Below, one piece after another: positions 26,570-33,094 of a stretch of 47,487 bases of DNA; the first letter of the stretch is position 1; every line of letters begins with the position of its first letter. Made by a program: the position numbers and the translations under genes. Source of the stretch: Proteobacteria bacterium HN_bin10 (lineage in GTDB: Bacteria > Pseudomonadota > Alphaproteobacteria > Caulobacterales > Aquidulcibacteraceae); NCBI GenBank assembly GCA_002083515.1, contig LWDN01000057.1, forward strand, positions 1 through 47,487, read 5' to 3'. The notes below the pieces were generated by a model. That model did not search any database. It worked only from the letters and a program-made list of their open reading frames with translations, and was not told the origin of the DNA.

Positions 26570-27010
26570 TTACGATTTCTCGATGCGGAATTTTCGCGCG
26601 ATAACTGCGCAGATGAGGGCGGCACCGGCACCCGCGACAGTGTACCAGCCCGCACCCGACAGGCCGAAAATTGGCTGATCAGTAATTTCAGTGAACAGCA
26701 ACGCGTAACCTGCGCTAACAACGCCGCCGACGATGGGCGCGACGACTATGCGCTGCAGTGCGGCGGGCAGGAACGCATAAATCATCCCCGTCACCAGCGC
26801 CGGAACTAAGCCCACTATCGCGCCCCAGCCAGCTATCGTTAGCGACAACAACAACCATGACTGCAGAGCGCCCGGTTGAAGCAACATCGAAGGCTGAGAC
26901 AACACCAAAATGAGAGCAATTAGAGCGCCGCCAACAGCACCACCGCAGACAGAGAAAAGAGCAATCACCGCAGTGCGACTACGAGACTCGCGGGCCGACG
27001 CGTTGCCCAC
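26570..27010 (-). CDS. Four-helix inner-membrane protein, unknown function
   Basis: The 146-residue product has about four hydrophobic segments (IALFSVCGGAVGGALIALIL; SWLLLSLTIAGWGAIVGLVP; IVVAPIVGGVVSAGYALLF; WYTVAGAGAALICAVIA) and charged ends. Its start lies one base after the pntB stop, so it is translated with the transhydrogenase. I recognise no family. Confidence 0.7.
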   Translation of the reverse strand: MGNASARESRSRTAVIALFSVCGGAVGGALIALILVLSQPSMLLQPGALQSWLLLSLTIAGWGAIVGLVPALVTGMIYAFLPAALQRIVVAPIVGGVVSAGYALLFTEITDQPIFGLSGAGWYTVAGAGAALICAVIARKFRIEKS

Positions 27011-27011
27011 T

Positions 27012-28442
27012 TCACAGCCCCTTCACGATTTCATCCGTCATCTTCTTGGCGTCGCCCAGCAGCATCATGGTGTTGTCGCGGTAGAAGAGTTCGTTATCGA
27101 CGCCGGCATAGCCGACGCCGCCCATGCTGCGCTTCACGAACAGCACCGTCTTGGCCTTCTCGACGTCGAGGATGGGCATGCCGAAGATCGGGCTCTGCGG
27201 GTCGGTTTTCGCCAGCGGATTAGTGACGTCATTGGCGCCGATGACATAGGCGACATCGGCGGTGCTGAACTCGTTGTTGATGTCTTCGAGTTCGAAGACT
27301 TCGTCATAGGGCACGTTGGCTTCGGCCAGGAGCACGTTCATGTGGCCGGGCATGCGGCCCGCGACCGGGTGAATGGCGTAGCGCACCTCGACGCCCTCCT
27401 TCTTCAGCGTGTCGGCCATTTCGCGCACGCTGTGCTGAGCTTGCGCGCTCGCCATGCCGTAACCCGGGACGATGATGACCTTCGAGGCGTTCTTCATGAT
27501 GAAGGCGGCGTCGTCGGCGCTCCCGGCCTTGTAGCCGCGCTGCACGCCGCCGCCCGCCGCGGTCGCGCCGTCGGCGGCGCCGAAGCCGCCGAGGATAACG
27601 CTGATGAAGCTGCGGTTCATCGCCTTGCACATGATGTAGGAGAGGATGGCGCCCGAAGAGCCCACCAGCGCGCCGGTGATGATCAGCGCCACGTTCTCCA
27701 ACGTGAAGCCGAGCGCGGCGGCGGCCCAACCGGAATACGAATTCAGCATCGAGACGACGACCGGCATGTCGGCGCCGCCGATCGGAATGATCAGCAGCAC
27801 GCCGATCAGCAGCGAGAGCGCGGCGAGCGCCCAAAAGTGCCACTCAACTGTGCCGTGGGCTTGGATCATCATGACGATGAGCGCCACGATGGCGACGCCA
27901 ATGCCGATATTGACGAGGTGCCGCGCCGGCAAAATGATCGGCGCGCCGCTCATATTGCCGTTGAGCTTGGCGAAGGCGATGACCGAACCGGTGAAGGTGA
28001 CGGCCCCAATGGCGGCGCCGAGCGAAAGCTCGATCAGCGATTGCATGTGGATCGGCTGGCGCGCGTTGAAGGTGTTGTTGACCGCCTCCTCGGCGATCCC
28101 AAAACTCTCCGGCGCGTAGAACGCCGCCGCCGCAACAGCGACCGCCGCGAGACCGACGAGCGAGTGGAACGCCGCCACCAGCTGCGGCATCTGCGTCATC
28201 TGAATCGAGCGCGCGATCATCGCGCCGACGCCGCCGCCTATGGCGATGGCGGCGACGATGATCGCCCAGGTGGTTGCGTCGGGGCTGACCAGCCACAGCG
28301 TCGTGCCGATGGCGATGGCCATGCCGATCATGCCGAAAATGTTGCCCTGACGGCTGCTCTCGGGGCTCGAAAGCCCACGCAACGCCAGAATGAAGAGCAC
28401 CCCGGAAACGAGATAGAGCAGTGCGGCGAGATCGGCGTTCAT
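27012..28442 (-). CDS. pntB: NAD(P) transhydrogenase subunit beta
   Basis: The 476-residue product has about nine membrane helices and the C-terminal NADP-binding domain (domain III), including VPGYGMASAQAQHSV, GAADGATAAGGG, VIGANDVTNP and VFVKRSMGGVGYAG. With PntAA and PntAB it couples proton entry to NADPH formation from NADH. Its Shine-Dalgarno AGGGG overlaps the hepT stop codon (TTAGGGG), so translation may be coupled to the toxin gene upstream. Confidence 0.97.
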   Translation of the reverse strand: MNADLAALLYLVSGVLFILALRGLSSPESSRQGNIFGMIGMAIAIGTTLWLVSPDATTWAIIVAAIAIGGGVGAMIARSIQMTQMPQLVAAFHSLVGLAAVAVAAAAFYAPESFGIAEEAVNNTFNARQPIHMQSLIELSLGAAIGAVTFTGSVIAFAKLNGNMSGAPIILPARHLVNIGIGVAIVALIVMMIQAHGTVEWHFWALAALSLLIGVLLIIPIGGADMPVVVSMLNSYSGWAAAALGFTLENVALIITGALVGSSGAILSYIMCKAMNRSFISVILGGFGAADGATAAGGGVQRGYKAGSADDAAFIMKNASKVIIVPGYGMASAQAQHSVREMADTLKKEGVEVRYAIHPVAGRMPGHMNVLLAEANVPYDEVFELEDINNEFSTADVAYVIGANDVTNPLAKTDPQSPIFGMPILDVEKAKTVLFVKRSMGGVGYAGVDNELFYRDNTMMLLGDAKKMTDEIVKGL

Positions 28443-28450
28443 GTCAGCCC

Positions 28451-28795
28451 CTAAGGATTGGCGTTCAACAGCCGCTCGATCTCTGCGATCAAGGGCGGGA
28501 AATGGTTATGAATCGTCTCGAACAGCGTCTTTGGCTGGAGCGATCGATAGCCGTGAATGAGCTTGTTGCGCATGTCGATAATGCGGCGCCACGGTATGCT
28601 TGGATTAGCTTGCCGAACATCCGACTTGATCTGCGAGGCCGCTTCTCCGACGATTTCAGCCGCGCGCGTCGCAGCATGGATCATGACACGGGTCTCCGAG
28701 AAAATCTCGACGTCGAGCCCGCCGATATAGTTCAACGCGTCATTTGCGTGATCACGCATGTCTTCCAGCAAGATGCGAGTGTGCGCGTCAATCAC
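28451..28795 (-). CDS. hepT: HepT-like HEPN ribonuclease toxin (DUF86)
   Basis: The 114-residue helical product carries RNKLIHGY, the RX4HXY motif of HepT HEPN toxins. In the characterised system the Tyr is AMPylated by the MntA antitoxin, and the Arg/His pair cuts RNA. It overlaps the mntA-like stop by 4 bases (ATGA). It sits between pntAB and pntB in the same orientation, unusual for a toxin-antitoxin pair because it shares an essential-type metabolic operon. Confidence 0.9.
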   Translation of the reverse strand: MIDAHTRILLEDMRDHANDALNYIGGLDVEIFSETRVMIHAATRAAEIVGEAASQIKSDVRQANPSIPWRRIIDMRNKLIHGYRSLQPKTLFETIHNHFPPLIAEIERLLNANP

Positions 28796-29088
28796 GCGCG
28801 AACCAGATCACGTTCGATATAGGCGCGCGCCGCCGGGCGCATGCCGTCGCGATCGACCAGATCGACGGCGCGGTCCAAGATGGCGGCGAGGTCGTGTTCC
28901 GCGTCCGACAATTTGAAGAGGTCTGTCCGATCTACGATCTCATACGTGATATCCACGTCGCTGTCGGCGCGCTCCTCGCCGCGGGCCACCGAGCCAACGA
29001 CGCCGAGCAAGCGAATCCCGTAGCGCGCTTCGAACTCGCCGCGGCGATTTCGGATGGTTTCCAGTGCGATCTCAAGCAGCGTAGCCAT
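28792..29088 (-). CDS. mntA: MntA-like nucleotidyltransferase antitoxin
   Basis: The 98-residue product shows the minimal nucleotidyltransferase motif GSVARGEERADSDVD (GSX10DXD), as in MntA. MntA-type antitoxins inactivate HepT by transferring AMP to its conserved Tyr. The gene overlaps hepT by 4 bases and precedes it, which is the usual order. Start at 29088 (MATLLEIAL). Confidence 0.9.
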   Translation of the reverse strand: MATLLEIALETIRNRRGEFEARYGIRLLGVVGSVARGEERADSDVDITYEIVDRTDLFKLSDAEHDLAAILDRAVDLVDRDGMRPAARAYIERDLVRA

Positions 29089-29123
29089 GTGCCCTAGCAG
29101 AATCTTCCTTCCCTCACGCTAAG

Positions 29124-29738
29124 TCAACGCCCGGATCGGCGATAGCGCGACCAGCCGGAAAAAATGGTCACCGCGGGCGCGGCGAAGAAGACGATAGCCG
29201 CCACCCACGCGGGCCAACCGGCCGCGGTGGCGCCCAAGAACGCGAGCACATTGCCGACGATCGGAACCCAAGCCAGGAAGAAGCCGATCAGCGCCGATAG
29301 CCAAACGTTGGGAATGACATTGGCGTGGATCCACTCGATCACGAAATTAATCTGCAGCACGCAAAGCCCAACCCAAATCAGCGCCAACACACAGCCAACC
29401 CCGGCGCAGCCGCGAAATTGAAGCTGGAAGCGCCTCATATCCTCGCGGGCGCGCGTGCGGTCGAACGTGTGCGGCGCGACGGCGGGCTCTTCTTCGAGAT
29501 TGGCGAGGGCGCGCTGGGCGGCTTGACGCAATTCGTCGTCGCTAACTTCGCCGTCTTGGCCTGCGTCGAGGACATCGGCCTCGAACGCCTCGACCGTCGA
29601 TTGCAGACCGGCGATGGCGCGCGGAACGGCGCCGCCCGAAGTCCGCCAGCCATCGATGAATCGGCGCATGAACGCCTCGGCCGACAAGCGACCGTCGAGG
29701 TAAGCCTCTATCAGAGCGCGCCAGTCAGCCGGCGTCAC
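29124..29738 (-). CDS. Membrane protein with colicin-immunity-like N-terminus
   Basis: The 204-residue product has a soluble helical first half (DWRALIEAYLDGRLSAEAFM, RRFIDGWR) that resembles, by pattern only, colicin D-type immunity domains. Three hydrophobic segments follow (VLALIWVGLCVLQINFVI, SALIGFFLAWVPIVGNVLA, WVAAIVFFAAPAVTIFSG). The start follows the pntAB stop by one base. No toxin with a colicin-like domain is seen. The family assignment is tentative. Confidence 0.55.
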   Translation of the reverse strand: MTPADWRALIEAYLDGRLSAEAFMRRFIDGWRTSGGAVPRAIAGLQSTVEAFEADVLDAGQDGEVSDDELRQAAQRALANLEEEPAVAPHTFDRTRAREDMRRFQLQFRGCAGVGCVLALIWVGLCVLQINFVIEWIHANVIPNVWLSALIGFFLAWVPIVGNVLAFLGATAAGWPAWVAAIVFFAAPAVTIFSGWSRYRRSGR

Positions 29739-29739
29739 G

Positions 29740-30048
29740 TCACTTCTTCTCTTTCTTCTTATACATCGCCAGCATGCGCTGGGTGACGAGGAAACCGCCG
29801 AAAATGTTCACTGCGGCCAAGCCCGCCGCAAGGCCGCCGGCGCCCTTGGCGATCCAGCCGCCATCGCTCAGCGCGCCCGCGCCCGCCGCGATCAACGCGC
29901 CGACGATGATCACCGACGAGATGGCGTTGGTGACGGCCATGAGCGGGGTGTGCAGCGCCGGCGTCACCGACCAGACGACGTAATAGCCGACGAAAATCGC
30001 CAGCACGAAGATGGCGAGATAGAAGACAAACGGATCGACCGCTTCCAT
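29740..30048 (-). CDS. pntAB: NAD(P) transhydrogenase subunit alpha part 2
   Basis: The 102-residue membrane protein matches the PNTB_4TM-type short alpha2 subunit: FVFYLAIFVLAIFVGYYVVW, VTPALHTPLMAVTNAISSVI, GGFLVTQRMLAMYKKK. It supplies the first helices of the proton channel in split-alpha transhydrogenases of alphaproteobacteria. Confidence 0.95.
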   Translation of the reverse strand: MEAVDPFVFYLAIFVLAIFVGYYVVWSVTPALHTPLMAVTNAISSVIIVGALIAAGAGALSDGGWIAKGAGGLAAGLAAVNIFGGFLVTQRMLAMYKKKEKK

Positions 30049-30121
30049 GGGGTCCTCTGAGCAAATTTCGGAAGGACTAAGAGGCGGAATTCGCGTCAGG
30101 TCAACTGCAAGGTGGCGAGCG

Positions 30122-30454
30122 CTACGATCCGAAACGAGCGCGACATTCGTTGGCTACTCTGGCGCGCGCGGCGGCCGATTGCTCCAACCAATATCCCTTG
30201 GCGGCGCTGGCGGCGTAGCGGCCGGTCATGCCCTCGACGCCCTCTTCCCGATTGAGGCGTTCGAGAATGGCGCCGAGCACTGGCGCCCATTCGCCGGACG
30301 CGCCGTTCGGAAAGCTCAGCACGTCGAGACCGGCGTGCGCGGCCACCGCACCGGCGCAATTGCTCAGATCCTGCGCCTGGCTTGCTGTTTGGGCAGCCGC
30401 AGGCGTCGCGACAAGAAGCGCCGCAAACAAAGCGCTGCGAACGAAACCGGCCAT
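30122..30454 (-). CDS. Secreted small protein of unknown function
   Basis: The 110-residue product begins with a clear signal peptide (MAGFVRSALFAALLVATPAA, cleavage after AAAQ region). The mature part has two Cys (LSNCAGAV and NECRARFG) that could form a disulfide. No family recognised. It lies between the SnoaL-like gene and pntAB in the same orientation. Confidence 0.7.
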   Translation of the reverse strand: MAGFVRSALFAALLVATPAAAQTASQAQDLSNCAGAVAAHAGLDVLSFPNGASGEWAPVLGAILERLNREEGVEGMTGRYAASAAKGYWLEQSAAARARVANECRARFGS

Positions 30455-30477
30455 TTGGGCGCTCCCTTTGTGCGTAC

Positions 30478-30828
30478 CTACTCGGTACTGTAGGTCGCGT
30501 CGGCGCGGATGACGAGGCCGACGCCATCCATTTCATGCGTTTCCGCAGCGCGTTCGCCGCGATGGTTGCGGTAGATCAACGTGTGACCGCGCGCGCCGAC
30601 GCACAGCGCTTCCGGCGTGAAGGTGAGCTGCGGCGCGCGCTCGAGCGCCTTCTCGAAATAAAGGCGCAGCAAATCCTTGCCGTGGATGACGCCGTCGGGC
30701 GAGAATCCGAGCGCCGCGATATAGGGTGACGAAAACTCGATATCGTCGGCATAGAGCGCCAGGATGGCGTCAAGATCGCGCTTGTTCCACGCTTCGTAAT
30801 AGCGCTTGGCGAATTCGACGTCGTTCAT
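30478..30828 (-). CDS. NTF2/SnoaL-like protein
   Basis: The 116-residue product has the SnoaL-like pattern: FAKRYYEAWNKRDLDAILAL, YADDIEFSSP and GVIHGKDLLRLYFEKAL. The cone-shaped fold occurs in isomerases and small-ligand binders; the ligand is unknown. The start overlaps the pntAA stop by 4 bases, so the two are coupled. Confidence 0.85.
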   Translation of the reverse strand: MNDVEFAKRYYEAWNKRDLDAILALYADDIEFSSPYIAALGFSPDGVIHGKDLLRLYFEKALERAPQLTFTPEALCVGARGHTLIYRNHRGERAAETHEMDGVGLVIRADATYSTE

Positions 30829-31973
30829 GCCGCGCCGACCTTAGCGCTCTGGGGCGCGAAATGCGGATGCACGAGCGCGCCGCCCCGGCTCAGCATCGCG
30901 CCCTGCACGATTTCATCGTCCCAAGCCGGCGCGAAGGCCTTGGTTTCTTTGTCGGTCAGCAATGGCAACAGCGCCAGCAGGTTCTTGGCGTAGAGCGAGG
31001 ACGCGTCCGACGCCAACCGCGCCGGAAGATTGGTAAAGCCCATGATCCTGACGCCGCCGGCTTCGACCAGTTCATCGGGCTTCGACAGCGGGCAATTGCC
31101 GCCCTGCGCCACCGCCAGATCGACGATCACCGAGCCTGGGCGCATCGATCTGGCCTGCGCCTCGGTGACCAGCACCGGCGCCGGTCGCCCCGGGATCAGC
31201 GCGGTGGTGATGACGATGTCCTGCTTGGCTATGTGTTCGGTGACCAGCACGGCCTGTTTGGCCTGGTATTCGGCGCTCATCGGCTTGGCATAGCCGGCGG
31301 CGGTCTCTGCCTGTTTGAATTCTTCGTCCTCGACGGCGACGAACTTGGCCCCGAGCGAAGCCACCTGCTCCTTTGTTGCAGGGCGCACGTCGGTGGCGCT
31401 CACCACCGCGCCCAAGCGGCGCGCGGTTGCGATCGCCTGCAAGCCGGCGACGCCGACGCCCATGATGAACACTTTGGCGGCGGCGACCGTGCCAGCCGCG
31501 GTCATCATCATCGGGAACGCGCGGCCATAGAGCGCCGCAGCCTCGATCACGGCGCGATAACCAGCGAGGTTGGCCTGGCTGGAGAGCGCATCCATCGATT
31601 GCGCGCGCGATATGCGCGGGATGAATTCCATCGCCAGCGCATCGATCTTGGCTTTGGCCAGCGCATCAATGACGCCCCGATCGCCGTAGGGTTCAAGCAA
31701 GGCGCAGAAACCGGCGCCGGCCCTTATCTTCCCGATTTCGTCATCGTTCGGCCGGCGCACTTTCAAGACGAGGTCGGCGCCGCCAACGCCGCCGTCGGCG
31801 CTGATTTCTGCGCCGGCAGCCTTGTAGAGATCGTCGGAAAAGCTCGCGCGCGCACCCGCGCCGGATTCGACGCTGACGGCATGCCCTAAGGCAACCATTT
31901 TCTTGACCGTCTCCGGCGTGGCCGCCACCCGGGTCTCGCCGGGCGCGCTTTCCTTGAGGACGGCGATCTTCAA
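30825..31973 (-). CDS. pntAA: NAD(P) transhydrogenase subunit alpha part 1
   Basis: The 382-residue product has the alanine dehydrogenase/PntA N-terminal pattern (MKIAVLKESAPGETRVAATP, ETVKKMVALGHAVSVESGAG) and the NAD-binding motif FIMGVGVAGLQAIATARRLG. LIPGRPAPVLVTEAQARSM and PGSVIVDLAVAQGGNC are typical. It is the soluble NADH-binding domain I. First transhydrogenase gene of the minus-strand run. Confidence 0.96.
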   Translation of the reverse strand: MKIAVLKESAPGETRVAATPETVKKMVALGHAVSVESGAGARASFSDDLYKAAGAEISADGGVGGADLVLKVRRPNDDEIGKIRAGAGFCALLEPYGDRGVIDALAKAKIDALAMEFIPRISRAQSMDALSSQANLAGYRAVIEAAALYGRAFPMMMTAAGTVAAAKVFIMGVGVAGLQAIATARRLGAVVSATDVRPATKEQVASLGAKFVAVEDEEFKQAETAAGYAKPMSAEYQAKQAVLVTEHIAKQDIVITTALIPGRPAPVLVTEAQARSMRPGSVIVDLAVAQGGNCPLSKPDELVEAGGVRIMGFTNLPARLASDASSLYAKNLLALLPLLTDKETKAFAPAWDDEIVQGAMLSRGGALVHPHFAPQSAKVGAA

Positions 31974-31977
31974 CGCT

Positions 31978-32280
31978 TCAGCCCGCGCCGCCGGAAAGCG
32001 CCGGCACGATCAGCCCGCCCAAACCGAGCAATATCCAGAGCGCCACTTGCATCGCCCAGTAAACGCCGGAAAGGCGGAACGCCATGCCGACGGCGATGCC
32101 CACAAGCACGAACACGACATAGCCCGGCCACCAGCCGGCGCCGATGGCAAACGCCAAGGTCAGCAAGCCGACCAATTGCGCGATCAGCCCGCAGCTCCAG
32201 ACCGTCGCCATGAGGAAGCCGTGGAAGGTCGACTTCTGGTCCTGGATATCCATGTTCCCGTGCGCCCCGCTCTGCGCCAT
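31978..32280 (-). CDS. aa3-type cytochrome c oxidase subunit IV-like membrane protein
   Basis: The 100-residue product has QDQKSTFHGFLMATVWS, the N-terminal signature of the alphaproteobacterial aa3 oxidase subunit IV family, whose genes often adjoin pntA. It is longer than the usual single-helix members, with about three hydrophobic segments. AGGAG lies about 7 bases before the ATG. The start is divergent from the OPX gene. Confidence 0.7.
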   Translation of the reverse strand: MAQSGAHGNMDIQDQKSTFHGFLMATVWSCGLIAQLVGLLTLAFAIGAGWWPGYVVFVLVGIAVGMAFRLSGVYWAMQVALWILLGLGGLIVPALSGGAG

Positions 32281-32448
32281 GCCGCGTCTCCTGATGTGGT
32301 CGCGGGGGGTGTAAACCGCGCCGCGCGTGCGAACAAGCGGACCTCGCGCCGCGCCCTCCCGCGACTGTTCGTTGCGCTGCCAACGGCCCTGGCCCCCGCC
32401 TTGCTTCCTCCGGCCGATAGCGTAGGAACCCGAGCGAGGATCGCATCC

Positions 32449-33030
32449 ATGACATCGCCAATCTGGCACAGCCGCCGCGCGTTCCTGCGGACCCTTACCT
32501 TGGGCGCAGGCGCCGCCGCGCTGGGGGCCTGTACCACCATGGCGCCGGCCACGGGCGAGGCAGCCGCCGAGCCGGTCGAGTACCGGCTGGGTCCGGGCGA
32601 CCAGATCAGGGTCACCGTGTTCAACGAGCCGGAATTGACCGGCCCCTTCACCGTGGGCGCGCAGGGCACGATCGCCTACCCGCTGGTCGGTTCGATTCAG
32701 GCTGGCGGCCTGACGGTGCCGGAATTCACCACCGCGCTGCAGACCGCGCTCGCCACCTATCTGCGCGCGCCGAGCGTCAGCATCGAAGTCACCAATTACC
32801 GGCCCTTCTTCATCCTCGGAGAAGTTCAGCGGCCGGGGACCTACCCCTATTCGGCCAGTTTGACGGTGCTCAATGCAGTCGCCACCGCAGGCGGGTTCAC
32901 CTATCGCGCCAATCGGGGCCGCGTCTTCATCCGCCACGCTAACGAGAACGTCGAGCGCTCGTATCCGCTGACGGTCGCTACGCCGGTTCTGCCTGGCGAT
33001 ACCGTCCGCATCGGCGAGCGCATCTTCTAG
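32449..33030 (+). CDS. Polysaccharide export (OPX) lipoprotein, HfsD/Wza-like
   Basis: The 193-residue product starts with SRRAFLR and ends its signal with LGACTT, a twin-arginine-like lipoprotein signal. Then come a Poly_export domain (EYRLGPGDQIRVTVFNEPEL, FTVGAQGTIAYPLVGSI) and a SLBB-like domain (RPFFILGEVQRPGTYPY). It should form or assist the periplasmic/outer-membrane export channel. It is shorter than Wza and lacks the C-terminal helix, so a separate outer-membrane barrel (such as 38964-40187) may be needed. It precedes the Wzc-like gene. Confidence 0.88.
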   Translation: MTSPIWHSRRAFLRTLTLGAGAAALGACTTMAPATGEAAAEPVEYRLGPGDQIRVTVFNEPELTGPFTVGAQGTIAYPLVGSIQAGGLTVPEFTTALQTALATYLRAPSVSIEVTNYRPFFILGEVQRPGTYPYSASLTVLNAVATAGGFTYRANRGRVFIRHANENVERSYPLTVATPVLPGDTVRIGERIF

Positions 33031-33068
33031 CGGCCACCGGGGCTACGGCGCGAAGCGTGCATGGTTAG

Positions 33069-33080
33069 GTCCTTAAGGAC
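33069..33080. repeat. Short perfect palindrome upstream of the Wzc-like gene
   Basis: GTCCTTAAGGAC is a 12-base perfect palindrome in the 64-base gap between the OPX and Wzc-like genes. It could be an operator or chance; nothing further supports a function. Confidence 0.35.
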
Positions 33081-33094
33081 GTCGTAGGCTGCGC

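Noticed and set aside
26910..28454. 514-codon open frame opposite pntB
   Set aside because: Antisense shadow of pntB; His/Asp/Arg-rich, no recognisable domain.
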